Of a stretch of DNA of 64,000 nt, positions 1-11,158 are shown one piece after another. The notes beneath the pieces were generated by a model. That model saw only the letters and a program-made list of their open reading frames with translations, had not been told where the DNA came from and did not search any database. The first letter of the stretch is position 1. Each line of letters begins with the position of its first letter. The stretch comes from Molanna angustata. Lineage: Eukaryota; Arthropoda; Insecta; Trichoptera; Molannidae. Both the position numbers and the translations under genes were made by a program. The stretch spans positions 36,855,447-36,919,446 of the forward strand of contig OY754970.1 of the NCBI GenBank assembly GCA_963576475.1. The letters run 5' to 3'.

Positions 1-60
1 GTGGTCGGTGGAGACTATAGTAAAGGTTTTTTTTTCAAAATCGCGTGTGTCTGTACTTAC

Positions 61-221
61 TGGAACTTCGCAATCGATTTTTAACTAACTTCCCAACCAG
101 GTAAAGCTCAGAAACTTTAAGAATTTGTGTATTACCGATTACAAAGCACGTTTCTAGCTTGATTCATTTGATATTTTGATATGATAAAGTTGAAAATTTG
201 GTATTTTGTACAAACTTTGCG
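61..221. repeat. Dispersed repeat, copy 1 (partner at 60050-60200)
   Basis: The stretch shares a long imperfect match in the same orientation with 60050-60200, including TTCGCAATCGATTTT, AATTTGTGTATT and GCTTGATTCATTTGATAT. No coding sense or terminal repeats were recognised. The next part (about 370-440) also resembles the last bases of the window, so a larger repeat family may be involved. Confidence 0.6.
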
Positions 222-1397
222 TTTCCGGCTGAGCCTTGATAAATTTTTAATTAAATTTAACTGTATTTACATGTTTTAAATGTAAAAACAGTAAATATGA
301 TAATAATAATAATACGATTCCAAAAAAGTATTACAATTAATTTTTTTTTTCTAAAATTACATTTGAATATTTATTTTTCATTTCAACACAAAGAAAACAT
401 TAAAAAGACTGTCTGTATTTTTTTAACTACATGTTTAAAGTATGGTTTGTAACAACGAAAAATCTCACACATTCTGAGAAACAGGAAGCCAGAAATAATA
501 AAATAAAATTAATAAAATAAAATAAAATTAAATAAAATTATTTTTAAACCAGAAATCCCTTTAATAAATTGTTATTTATGGTTTTTTAAAAGGAATCCTA
601 TCGATGTCGGTACATGGTACATTCTACCATTATTTTTATATAGCTCTTCAAGTCAATATTATTTCCCAGAATCGACTTAATCATATTAAAGTAATACTAC
701 AAGAAATCTTATATAATACCATTTTTTTTATACTTTGAAATATTTAATTCAAAGATAAGCATCTCTGTAAAATATTGTATCGTTAGAAAATAAAATATAC
801 ATTATATTTTCTAGAAAAAAGAAATCATACATATTTATTTTATGAAATGGATTATATTATGAGCATATTATTTTCATGTTTATACCTAAGATTATTAAAT
901 TTGTAAATGTTTAAGAACAACATATTCTATTAAACTCAAATAACATTGAAAGTACTTTTGTACAAATTAAATAAACCGTACAGTTATGGGAATGTATGAG
1001 GATGTATGTTTATGTAGGTAGGTACTTGTTAAAAAAGTTTGTTTTATATATTTCTTACTCAATGGGGTAATTTTAATTGTAACTTATTTGGGGGTATATG
1101 TTTTTTGATTATTTAAAAGTATTATTAATCAGAAAGATAATATTATATGTGCGTGCTCAAAAGATTTCTTATTTAACATCTACCTCCAAATATGATATTG
1201 CGAAAGCCAGTCAGTTCAATATTTGACATACAATTTACATTGATGAAGTATAACTCCCAGTATCCTATCCTAACATACATACGTGTATAAAAATAACACA
1301 ATTCCTTAATTTGGAATAATTTTGGTGCGCTTCAACTATATATACTTTCGCCATCGACAGTTGGATCTCATGTGTTACTTGCATCTAGTTCATTCTA
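222..1397. other. AT-rich DNA without recognised gene
   Basis: Only short homopolymer and AAATAAAAT-type low-complexity sequence is visible. There is no open frame of note, no RNA gene and no repeat boundary. Confidence 0.6.
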
Positions 1398-1547
1398 CCA
1401 CATTCTGGAGACTTACGATTCAGATTTACGATCGTCTCACAGATTCAGACTGAAAACCCAATTTAAAACTGTGTGTCTTCCGGGAATCGAACCCGGGACC
1501 TTTGGATCAACAGTCATACACCTAACCAACTGAGCCATGAAAGCTGG
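1398..1547 (-). mobile_element. tRNA-derived SINE, family 1, copy A
   Basis: Read on the minus strand, the head carries a pol III box A like TGGCTCAGTTGG and a box B GGTTCGATTCC inside a CCCGGG-containing T-arm-like hairpin. It is followed by the body shared by all copies of the family (CTGGATCTGTGAGACGAT, CCAGAATGTGG). The last part of the body (TTATTGGGTGCGTGTTAAAT, TTGCCCGAGAAG) is missing or replaced, so this copy is 3'-truncated or recombined. Copies in the window lie at 6788, 22288, 30264, 54469 and 57751. Confidence 0.85.
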
Positions 1548-3152
1548 CATAGTTATGTTAAGTTCGCTTTCAAAAGAGACTCATTTCTTCATTCAGACAA
1601 AGTAGCTTCTCAAAATACGGATGTTTTTTAGTTTCTTATGCAATACGCCATACAAACAATACAAGAATTTCAATGAGTTGAGGGTGAATAAAATATAAGA
1701 ATAGTTATAAAAATTGTGACTTTTGCCAGTAAAACTTGTACGTGGCACAGGACACAAAATTAGAATAAATGTCATTGAAATGTAACGGAACAAAATAATG
1801 TAACGGATCAAAAAATAATATTAAATGTTATAAACAATATGAACATTGAAAGAATGCCAGATATAGTTTGATCACATAAAAAGAATGAACGATGAACGGC
1901 TGACCAATAAAATATGCAAAGGTATAATTGTCGCCAAATAACTTGAAATTTAAGCTGAGAAGGGGGGCGATTTGCACGTAAACCAACGAAGCAAAAAGAC
2001 ACAAATTTGCGCTCTGCGCAACCGGAAGCTCGTTCAAGATGTTTGGCGATAATTAAATAAGACTGAATAGCAGACTACGCCTTTAAAGCGGATGGTATGA
2101 TCATTTGAATGATATTTTGAAAGGAGGAAACACAAGGACCGTTACAGAAGCTTTAATATATGGTACTTTTACATAACATATATGTATAAATAAATAGACG
2201 CCTTTGACTATTTTCACTTTTATTATAAGAATACAGCAATTGATATTTATAAGGTATAAATCCACAATCAAACCCAGCCCTCACCTTACCCCATACTCTC
2301 GTTCATACAAATGTCCCAACTCACGAAGAATGCCGAACTCCTGATTCGTGCATACTCATATAATGCTTATAAGCTATACCTACTGATTGACTACAGGAGC
2401 CATATTTTTGCAAGGATAGAGGTGGGTTCTGTCGTCTACCTACCCCGTTAGGGACATGGCGTGATATTATATATGCATAAAACATAACTAATAATAATAA
2501 TAACAAACATTTCCTTGCACCCTGCGCATACTGTTGAAATACTAACTGATACATATATCTAGTGATCCAGAATCGATCGTGTCAATAAAATATCGAATCA
2601 AAATTGTATAAATATGAAAATTAATATGATTCGTATATTTGCATAAAACGTTTACTTATCAAATTGCCGGATGATCTTATATTGAAAATCAAGTTAGCCA
2701 CGTTTTCTATCGTAGGCAGAAAATATTCGTGATAATCCATTTAAAGAGAAGTCTCAGGCGGTTTAATTGAAATTGGAAAATAAAACATCTTCCGTGAGAT
2801 ATTTTTTTTTTAATTGATCATTTTTAAACTTGCCTGTTTTCGGAGGTGAATAATACCGGACTGGCACGTCATATTAGATATTTTTCAACTTACCTTTAAA
2901 TTTAAATTGTTTGTTCTTGCGTTGTCGTGGAATTTAAGAAAAAACGTGTTTATTTACGTATCGGAAGAATAAGTAATTAGGGTGTTCCGTAAGAGCCGGG
3001 TAGTCGTAAGTACAACAAGCAAAATATCATCTCACATGGCATTCAGCAATGAGGTTCTCTACGCATTCTGAATGTAGGCGAGACGACACTGGTGTGTGGG
3101 GGGATACATGCATATTCCATGCTTCCTTTTCTTAGGAATGCACACCCGAACG
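1548..3152. other. AT-rich DNA without recognised gene
   Basis: Short open frames in this stretch have no recognisable domains. No RNA gene or repeat boundary is visible until the inverted arm that starts at 3153. Confidence 0.55.
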
Positions 3153-3257
3153 CGTATTTACCTTTCCGTGTTGATTAGGACTCGAGGCAAGTACTGCCTC
3201 GAATTAGGCACTAGTTTGTTGCGCTAATGCACTTAAAAACTCGTGTTGAATTCAAGG
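3153..3257 (+). repeat. Left arm of a wide inverted repeat (partner 6984-7083)
   Basis: The arm runs from CGTATTTACC through CGTGTTGATTAGGA and CACTAGTTTGTTGCGCT to GTGTTGAATTCAAGG. The reverse complement of 6984-7083 contains the same blocks in the same order. The two arms enclose the RTE/palindrome nest. They may be the ends of an older TIR element that later received the retroelements. A second partial copy of the inner edge (TTCAATTCAAGGCACG) occurs just downstream of this arm. Confidence 0.7.
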
Positions 3258-3371
3258 TACGTGTCCTCCAAATGCACACGGTTTAACAAAGCAAACTTTT
3301 CTGGTTAATACGTGTTCAATTCAAGGCACGCGTCTTTCAATCGTACACAGGTTTATAAATTTTACCATGCG

Positions 3372-3384
3372 TATTGATTGAGCG
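3372..3384. repeat. Outer copy of the RTE target-site duplication
   Basis: TATTGATTGAGCG occurs here, again at 4104-4116, and at the 3' end of the RTE element (6457-6469). The copy here and the 3' copy are the flanks expected for one RTE insertion. The middle copy is explained by a second insertion that duplicated the 5' junction. Confidence 0.7.
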
Positions 3385-3395
3385 ATATATATATA

Positions 3396-3736
<341 letters not shown>

Positions 3737-3825
3737 ATATTTGATGTTTTCACGGGTGAAATATGTTATAATATTTTTATCTCGGTTTTCCCGTGTCAGT
3801 AGGTCTTGACTAAGACCATTTGTCT

Positions 3826-3865
3826 TCCGACGTTTCGCCTGAATATCACCAGGCATTTTCAAGGA
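3826..3865 (-). ncRNA. Hammerhead-ribozyme-like relic, left arm of palindrome
   Basis: Exact mirror copy of the motif at 3980-4019, read on the minus strand. It has the same stem I, stem II, GAAAC and GTC elements and the same defects in the catalytic core. Confidence 0.4.
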
Positions 3866-3979
3866 CTTAACGAAAAGCACGCGCGCGACACACGTCTACT
3901 CACACTGAAAGCTCACCGTCAAGTGACGGTGAGCTTTCAGTGTGAGTAGACGTGTGTCGCGCGCGTGCTTTTCGTTAAG

Positions 3980-4019
3980 TCCTTGAAAATGCCTGGTGAT
4001 ATTCAGGCGAAACGTCGGA
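3980..4019 (+). ncRNA. Hammerhead-ribozyme-like relic, right arm of palindrome
   Basis: The order of elements matches a hammerhead with minimal stem III: TCC (stem I, 3980-3982), TTGAAAA in the place of CUGANGA (3983-3989), stem II GCCTG/CAGGC (3991-3995 and 4004-4008), GAAAC (4009-4013), GTC cleavage triplet (4014-4016) and GGA pairing with TCC (4017-4019). The core differs from consensus at C3 and G8, so activity is doubtful. The self-complementary ACGT of stem III fits the dimeric hammerheads described for Penelope-like elements. Confidence 0.45.
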
Positions 4020-4072
4020 AGACAAATGGTCTTAGTCAAGACCTACTGACACGGGAAAACCGAGATAAAAAT

Positions 4073-4103
<31 letters not shown>

Positions 4104-4106
<3 letters not shown>

Positions 4107-4116
4107 TGATTGAGCG
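4104..4116. repeat. Middle copy of the RTE target-site duplication
   Basis: TATTGATTGAGCG again, followed by a short TA run as at 3372. It directly precedes the 5'-truncated RTE body. Together with 3372-3396 it probably forms the direct duplication made when the palindrome inserted. Confidence 0.65.
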
Positions 4117-6456
4117 ATATATATATACCGATATTTATATACGGAGTGACCTGTAACCAGATAGACCATATACTGTTAGATGGTAGACACGCATCAAACC
4201 TTCTAGATTGTAGAACATACCGTGGTGCAAACATTGATTCAGATCACTACCTGGTAATTAATAAGATAAGAGCCAGAATATCAATGGCTAAGATGCACAA
4301 GTCATCAAAATCTACAAAATTTAATACACAATCACTAAAAGACCATGATAAGCGTAAACAGTACATGGAAGGACTAAGCAGGAAATTAATAGAAGTCAAC
4401 GAAAACCAAGATCCTAATAACTTATGGAACGAATGCCAAAGTATTATTAGAAATACTGCAACTGAAGTACTTGGACAAATTGACAAAGAAGAAATGAGTG
4501 GTTTGACAACGAATGTGCAGAGGCAACGAGAAAGAAGAATGAAGCATATCTCAAACAGCAGCAACGAAATACCAGAAGTGCAACAGATGAATATAAACAG
4601 AGAAGAAGAGAGGAGAAACGGGTTCACAGGAAGAAAAAGAAGGAATGGGAACAACTACAAATCAATGATTTGGAAAATCTCAACTCTCAGAAAGAATGCA
4701 GGAAATTCTTCCAGAAGTTAAATCATCAGCGAAAAGAGTATAAGCCGAGAATGACTGCATGCAAAGACAAGAATGGTGAAATATTGAATGATAAGGTGGA
4801 TATATTGAAGCGTTGGGCCCAGCATTTTGAAGATCTCTTAAATAATGATAGTGACACTAGTGATAATGACATAGATAATTTGTACACTGAGGAAGATGAC
4901 AATATGCTGCCTCCAAGTATGACAGAAGTCAGAACAGCACTTAAATGCTTAAAAAATAATAGATCCCCAGGTCATGATGATATCCCTAGCGAGCTTCTCA
5001 AATACGGAGGAGAATGTTTGATTACAATACTGCATAGAATGGTTGAGAGGGCGTGGAGTCTCGAAACTTTGCCTGACGACTGGAAGATGGGAGTTGTATG
5101 TCCCCTACATAAGAAGGGAGATGCAATGGAATGTACTAACTATCGCGGTATAACCCTCCTAAATACAGGCTATAAGATGTTTGCCAGCATCCTTTTTGCC
5201 AGACTACTACCATACGCAGAAAAACTGGTGGGACAGTATCAAAGCGGATTCCGCCCAGGAAGATCCACTATAGACCAAATATTCACTCTCCGCCAAATAC
5301 TGGAAAAAACCCTGGAATATAATATCGACACATACCACCTTTTTATCGATTTCAAAGCTGCTTATGACAGTATCAACAGAGCGCACTTGTATGAGGCGAT
5401 GAAGTATCTGGGAATTCCAAACAAACTCATAAGGATGGTAAGGCTCACTATGGTCCAATCGCAGTGTAGAGTTCGGATTCAAAGCGACACTTCTGAACCG
5501 TTTTATGCATTACATGGCCTTCGTCAAGGAGATGCCCTGGCTTGTGTGCTCTTTAACATTGCTTTGGAGAAATGCGTGAGAGAGTCTGGAATAGAAACAA
5601 CTGGGACGATATTCTATAAAGCAACCCAAGTACTGGGGTACGCAGATGATATTGACGTAATTGGTAGATCACAGCGGGCAATGACGGAGACATTTGTTGA
5701 GCTAGAGAGGGCTGCTAATGGAATGGGCCTTCACATCAACGCTAGTAAGACTAAATATATGCCAGTCACCAAAACTGTTCACAATAACCAGACCCACACT
5801 ACAATCAATATAGGCTCTCACACAATAGAAATAGAAGTTTCACCTATCTGGGATCAATGGTGACTGATGTGAACGACATATCCACTGAAATCAAGCGCCG
5901 AATATTCATGGCTAATAGATGCTTCTATGGTTTAAGAAGACATCTTGCATCTCGGGTGTTGTCGAGGAAAACAAAGGTCACCATTTACAAAACATTACTA
6001 CGTCCTGTACTGACATACGGCTCTGAATGCTGGGTACTGAGTAAAAAAGATGAGACATCTCTACTGGTGTTTGAGAGAAAAATACTCAGAAAAGTATTCG
6101 GCCCAATCCGGGAAAACGGAGTTTGGAGAATACGACACAACACAGAGGTCTACAATGTTTACAAAGAACCAAACATCGTAAAAATCATCAAAACAGGGAG
6201 GCTGAGATGGGCAGGGCACGTCCAAAGAATGAGTGATGAAAGAGTGCCAAAAAGGATCATTTATTTAAAGCCCCAAGGTAGACGTAGTGTCGGTAGACCC
6301 AAACTCCGATGGCTGGATGGTGTGCAGCGGGACGTAGAAGCAGTTGGAATAAGGGATTGGAGGAGTGCCTGTCAGGATAGAGGAAGATGGCGACGAATGC
6401 TGGAGGAGGCCAAGGTCCACAACGGGCTGTAGAGCCAGTGATGATGATGATGATGA
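4117..6456 (+). mobile_element. RTE-clade non-LTR retrotransposon, 5'-truncated
   Basis: The element begins inside the endonuclease domain, continues through a full reverse transcriptase and the RTE-type C-terminus, and ends in a (TGA)n-like run (about 6439-6456), the short 3' tandem repeat usual in RTE. The 13-base TATTGATTGAGCG flanks it at 4104/3372 and 6457. It inserted inside the region bounded by the inverted arms 3153-3257 and 6984-7083. Confidence 0.9.
4143..6432 (+). pseudogene. RTE endonuclease-reverse transcriptase, frameshifted
   Basis: This is the polyprotein that nicks target DNA and copies the element RNA. The first frame shows the end of an APE-like endonuclease (NQIDHILLDGRHASNLLD, then the catalytic SDH in NIDSDHYLV). 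Near 4490-4500 the frame shifts; the correct continuation reads FDNECAEATRKKNEAYL and runs open to about 5843. That part has the RT core: RSPGHDDIPSELLK, CPLHKKGD, NYRGITLL, QSGFRPGRSTIDQI, DFKAAYDSI, GLRQGDALA and the catalytic YADD (about 5640). A second one-base shift near 5843 separates EIEV from FTYLGSMVTDVND. The last frame holds the RTE tail (LLRPVLTYGSECW, RLRWAGHVQRM, GRPKLRWLDG) and stops at 6430-6432. About two thirds of a usual protein of roughly 1000 residues remains. With two shifts and no N-terminus it cannot be autonomous. Confidence 0.9.
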
Positions 6457-6469
6457 TATTGATTGAGCG
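6457..6469. repeat. 3' copy of the RTE target-site duplication
   Basis: TATTGATTGAGCG follows the (TGA)n tail directly and matches 3372-3384 exactly. Confidence 0.75.
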
Positions 6470-6787
6470 TTACAAGGCTGTGTTAGAGGCATTTTTTGTG
6501 TATGATTGTTTTTGTTTTAATGGATTAATCAATACAAATCTACATTATATCATAAAAATTCATTTAGACAATTTTTTTGTATGAGATTGATACTCATGAA
6601 TTTTTCAATGAAATAATCCCACCTTGCGACGTTATTACCTTCACAAGATATAGAGCATTGAAATTGACATTGGTATTTTATCCTCGTCTCCTTCGTATTT
6701 TCCAATTTTAAAATTGTCCAAAATACCATCAAGTATGTTCTATAACAGTTCCATGTTACTTATAGACTTAAAACAAATTACTGATTT

Positions 6788-6893
6788 AAATTTGGATCTG
6801 TGAGACGATTAATATCTTTAGTCTCCAGAATGTGGCCACTTGTTATTGGGTGCGCGTTAGTTGCCCGAGAAGCAATATTAAATAAATAAATAA
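6788..6893 (+). mobile_element. SINE family 1, headless fragment
   Basis: Only the body is present (TTTGGATCTGTGAGACGATT, CCAGAATGTGG, TTATTGGGTGCG, TTGCCCGAGAAGCAAT) followed by a TAAATAAATAAATAA tail. The tRNA-like head is absent, and the GTTAAATTAATATTTG segment near the 3' end is shortened. Confidence 0.8.
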
Positions 6894-6983
6894 TCTGTGA
6901 ACAAAATACAAATGTGACAGTGTCAGTGACAGACTAAATGCGAGCGAATTGAAATAGCGCGCGAACTATTCAATAATTAATCG

Positions 6984-7083
6984 CCTTGAATTCAACACGA
7001 TTTTTGAAGTACATAAGCGCAACAAACTAGTGCCTAAAACGAGGCAGTACATGCCTCCTAATCAACACGGGAAGGTAAATACG
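6984..7083 (-). repeat. Right arm of a wide inverted repeat (partner 3153-3257)
   Basis: The reverse complement follows the left arm block by block, with several substitutions and small gaps. The distance between arms is about 3.7 kb, almost all of it later insertions. Confidence 0.7.
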
Positions 7084-7155
7084 CCACCCGAACACATATG
7101 TTTAACCCACATTGTGAGATATGACACGATAGTATGAATGAAAAAAAGGTAACTC

Positions 7156-7472
7156 TTCTTCTTCTTTTATTAGCCTTGTAGGTAGGGTCGGCTCTTCCAA
7201 TCCTTCGGCACCAGGATGATTATTTGTCCTGTATTGTCGGGGCTGGTATTTGGGCTTTATCCATGAGCTTACTCACACTATCCCACCACGTGGATAGTGG
7301 ACTACCTAATCCTTTCCTGTTTTCTGGAAGTGCTAGAGCAGTTTGCATCACATGATTATTTCGCCTTATCATTATATTTTCATACCATCTGAGTCGGCTC
7401 TCTGTGAGTTTTTCGGATATGGATACTACTCCAAAGCTTCCACCTATAAGCTCATTTTGAATTTTATCAAGC
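7156..7472 (-). pseudogene. RTE retrotransposon C-terminal tail (type with LRWYENIM)
   Basis: On the minus strand about 85 codons read without interruption: LDKIQNELIGGSFGVV, LTESRLRWYENIM, TALALPENRKGLGSP, WWDSVSKLMDKAQIP, then a stop. This is the region after the RT thumb of RTE proteins (compare RLRWAGHVQRM at about 6200). The 3' end is a CTT/AAG run at about 7156. The sequence is clearly a different subfamily from the other tails in the window. The RT domain is missing, so this is a 5'-truncated copy. Confidence 0.8.
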
Positions 7473-7611
7473 TTAAAAAAGAAGATTCAAGAAAGAAAAA
7501 AAACTAAATATTTTTAGAATGTTCTTGTACCTACTGTAGGAAAATATATATTGTACTTACTTCCATATTAGTCGATAAAGTGGAAAAAAATTATTACACA
7601 ATTTTCACGTT

Positions 7612-7790
7612 TCTGTCCCCCTAGACAACGTGCCATTTCGCTCAAGAAAGGAAACAAGAAAAGATAACCCAATGTATGGAAGTGACAGTTGCTAGTCACG
7701 TGACAACTATCACTTCCATATTTTGAGTTATCTTTTCTTGATTCTTTTCTTGATCTAAATGGCACGTAGTCTAGGGGAGCAGGTCTGGAA
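7612..7790. mobile_element. Fold-back MITE-like element
   Basis: The two halves are near-perfect inverted copies around a central TCACGTGA. Outer ends match as CCCCTAGAC-ACGTGCCATTT in both arms, then CAAGAAAAGATAAC and TATGGAAGTGA. Arms are about 75-80 bases with a few mismatches and one indel. No coding capacity. The exact outer ends and target duplication are unclear. Confidence 0.7.
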
Positions 7791-8037
7791 ACAGCGATTA
7801 GTTTAAAGAATTGCCATATTTTCATTTAGCAATAAGCTCTCCATTTTCACAAGTTGCAAAGAAGTGTTGCTTATTATAGGTATAAAAAGGATCTCAGATT
7901 AACCATGTTCTTTGTTTTGTATGTAACATTATTTTACATTTCCTATGCATTGTGCATTCGTATGGTCTGGAAACTATCACGCTAACTGATCGGAACTTAC
8001 ATAAGCCAAAATGCACTAAAATAAATATGAAAAGTAA

Positions 8038-8298
8038 ATGCTAGGCGTAAGTTTAAGAGACAGAATAAGAGATGAGGAAATCGGACGCCAGACAAAAGTT
8101 GTCGATATCATGGATCCAGTTGCAAAACTTAAATGGCAATGGGCGGGTAATGTGGGTCATATAGGAAATGGATAGGTGGGCACCAAAATTCTGAAAAAAA
8201 TTCTGAAATGGAGACTATGGGACATGGGGAATGGGCCAGCGTTAGAAAAGGTGGGCCGATGAAATTTTCTTCGACGCTGGGGTGGTCGAAAGAAGAAA
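8038..8298 (+). pseudogene. RTE C-terminal tail, frameshifted
   Basis: The first frame reads SLRDRIRDEEIGRQTKVVD and then LKWQWAG, which matches the same part of the RTE copy at 38307-38627 (LKDRIRNEEIRKRTRVADV and LKWQWAGHIARQ). Frameshifts follow; a later frame shows KRWADEIF. The tail ends in GAAAGAAGAAATT near 8298. No RT domain is attached. Confidence 0.75.
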
Positions 8299-8697
8299 TT
8301 AATATAAAATAATCTGTCCAATATCCTCTTCGTCTTCCTTGCCTTCCTGTAGCGGACTTGAAAAGATCGCTCTGTCGGATCGGGGAGTAATATCCGGATT
8401 TTCTACCCTCCACGCCTCCCATTACGACGAGCTTCTCGAGGTTATCTGGCACCCATTTGACGCTGTGTTCAAAATGATGACATTTTCTTCGTCGCTGGGG
8501 TAGCTGAAGGAAGAAATTAATATAAAATAATCTGCCCTATATCTTCTTCCTCTTCCTTGGCTTCCTGTAGCAGACTTAAAAGGTCGCTCCGTCGGATCGG
8601 GGAGTGATCTCTGGATTTTCTACCCTCCACGCCTCCCATTTCGACGAGCTTCTCGAGGTTATCTGGCACCAATCTGACACTGTGTTCAAAACAGTAA
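8262..8697 (-). repeat. 218-bp tandem duplication of an RTE tail
   Basis: Bases 8262-8479 recur at 8480-8697 with scattered substitutions. On the minus strand each unit encodes an RTE-type C-terminal segment (PDNLEKLVEMGGVEGRKS, SPIRRSDLL), comparable with the LEKLI-VGK-EGRRPRGRSP block of other RTE tails. The unit also includes the last bases of the plus-strand tail at 8038-8298, so the duplication happened after both tails had come together. Confidence 0.75.
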
Positions 8698-8981
8698 GGA
8701 TCGCACTATATAGGCAGACGATCCTTATATAGTTTAGTTCTGTTCATTATTATGTATGTTTACGATGCTCTTTGTGTAATACATAAAATCTTTTATATGT
8801 TTTGATTTGATCTGGGTCTCATGCGAGTCATATCAAATACACATGATAGTCATACATCAACACACTTCGAAATTGATATGTAATCTCCTCTCTACGGTTT
8901 TAAATTGTCAAATCGCGTTGCAAATTGATTTGTTGACATATATATTGACGGGCATTTTAACCTGATTGATCTGTTTTGTGT

Positions 8982-9869
8982 GAGCTTTGTATCTGTTTTC
9001 ATGTTTTATGAAGTAGTTGTTAATTAGTTATAAGTACAAGGTATCTTAATTGTGTGCCTACCTAATGTATGTAGAGCGGAGCTCTCATCACCCAGTTCAT
9101 AAGTATATTGTCAATGTTTAATGTGAGCTATGTGTCTGTTTTGTCTGATGTTTATTGAAGTAGTGGTTAATTAGTTATTAGTACAAAGTATCTTGATTGT
9201 GTGCCTACCTAATGTATGTAGAGAGGAAACTATCATCACCCAGTTCATAAGTATATTGTCACTGTTTAATGTGAGCTATGTGTCTGTTTTGTCTGATGTT
9301 TATTGAAGTAGTGGTTAATTAGTTATTAGTACAAAGTATCTTGATTGTGTGCCTACCTAATGTATGTAGAGAGGAAACTATCATCACCCAGTTCATAAGT
9401 ATATTGTCACTGTTTAATGTGAGCTATGTGTCTGTTTTGTCTGATGTTTATTGAAGTAGTGGTTAATTAGTTATTAGTACAAAGTATCTTGATTGTGTGC
9501 CTACCTAATGTATGTAGAGAGGAAACTATCATCACCCAGTTCATAAGTATATTGTCACTGTTTAATGTGAGCTATGTGTCTGTTTTGTCTGATGTTTATT
9601 GAAGTAGTGGTTAATTAGTTATTAGTACAGAGTATCTTGATTGTGTGCCTACCAAATGTATGTAGAGTGGAAACTATCATCACCCAGTTCATAAGTATGT
9701 ATATTGTCACTGTTTAAAGTGAGCTATGTGTCTGTTTTGTCTGATGTTTATTGAAGTAGTGGTTAATTAGTTATTAGTACAGAGTATATTGATTGTGTGC
9801 CTACCTAATGTATGTAGAGTGGAAACTATCATCACCCAGTTCATAAGTATATTGTCACTGTAAAATTGG
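8982..9869. repeat. 148-bp tandem array, six units
   Basis: GAGCTATGTGTCTGTTTTG recurs at 9125, 9273, 9421, 9569 and 9721, with a diverged first unit at 8982 (spacings 143, 148, 148, 148 and 152). Units two to four are almost identical. The first and last are most diverged, as expected for unequal exchange. A single dispersed relative lies at 36150-36890. No reading frame persists across units. Confidence 0.95.
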
Positions 9870-11158
9870 AAACTGATAGCCCTAAAACAGGGTTTCCAAG
9901 TTGGGCAGCAGGAATATACTTATTATATAATATGGTGTGGTAAAAAAAATATTCGAGAGAATACCCTTATTTGAAATCAATTTTCTCAATTATGTTAGTT
10001 ATACAGTGAGATTCTTAAGAAAATACAAGTATTTCCAACATTTCACTAATGAATGTTCGCTTCGCAATTATAAAATTCAGCATAAATTTCCCTCATGAAA
10101 TTATTTTTAAAATATCCTTTTTTATACCTATGTAGTATTTTTTAAGTCATAATGAAATATATCTTTTATGTACTTGAAGAGTGCATAAAATTATGAATTT
10201 AACAAATATATTTTTCAATTATACTACCTTCTAGCAGGAATAGATAAAAATACACTAACTACAGGAATTAAACACTAAAAAACTATAATGGCATTGGCCT
10301 AGTGGAGTGTTGTATCCAGAACTCACTACAAAACCAACAAAACGAATAAAATCAAAGTGAATGTTTGATAAGTTTTTTTTTTATTTCAAGGCAGTTTTGT
10401 TTTTAAAATGCATCATCAAATTTTGTGTTTCACGTGTTTTTGCGTTATATGTCCTCTTAATGTTCGATCACCCGTTATGAAACAGTTTTCTACCTGAGAT
10501 TGAGTCCATTTATTTCTTTAAGGATTAGTATTTCTTCTATGAACTATAAAGGGATCTTGGGTGAAAAATTACAGAAATCTAACTTATGAGAAACATCGGA
10601 TTCATAAATATATGAATAATTTATTTTGTATCCAACCATATTGCCTATATCGCAACATATTATGTATGTTATGTATTTTTTTCATCCCGAGAAACAGAAT
10701 ATGATCATTCGATCATCAAAGAAAACTGAACATATAATATTTATTCTATTTGTTTCCTTTTTTTCTTTCTCTTTTATCTTTTTCTCAATTTTGTTTTTGG
10801 AAATGATACAGCGAAATCAAATAATGAAAACTGGAACTTTTGACGGAACAAAGAATAAAGTGTGAATTCCCAATAAAGATTAGCGTCCACACAGGCGCAG
10901 AGGACGTATCGGACGCAGCGCATTAGACGGATTTTGCATAGGAATTCATACAAATACGTCCACCGATCATACGGAGCGCGCGCAATTTTTTTTAATTTGA
11001 ATATAGGGGATATATTTTGAATCATTCAAATTTACTCATGTTTGGGTGGGGGGAATGTAATTTTTTTTTAACAATAATAACTGCTTTTCTGGTATATTAT
11101 GTATATGTATAGACTGAGTTCCCTAAATACAATATTACATGTTATCAAAAAAATAATT
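9870..11158. other. AT-rich DNA without recognised gene
   Basis: No recognisable domain, RNA gene or repeat. A short open frame at 10626-10865 is low-complexity (Phe/Ser/Ile-rich) and not convincing. A slightly GC-richer patch around 10885-10980 shows nothing recognisable. Confidence 0.55.

Larger units (their letters stand above)
3766..4079. mobile_element. Perfect palindrome, 156-bp arms; probable Penelope-type fold-back
   Basis: Bases 3766-3921 and 3924-4079 are exact reverse complements with only AG between them. Each arm carries the same hammerhead-like motif (GAAACGTC preceded by a GCCTG/CAGGC stem), a GTGTGTCGCGCGCGTGC stretch and CGGGAAAACCGAGA. The arms are near-identical or identical, so the inversion is young or was kept by gene conversion. 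The outer flanks are TA repeats and a 25-base direct duplication (3372-3396 and 4104-4128). Inverted duplicated ends are a known property of Penelope-like insertions; assignment to that class is inference. A cloning or assembly artefact must be excluded. Confidence 0.7.

Noticed and set aside
3993..4016. Hammerhead core starting at CTGGTGA
   Set aside because: This reading destroys the GCCTG/CAGGC stem and gives no stem I; the alternative with TTGAAAA fits better.
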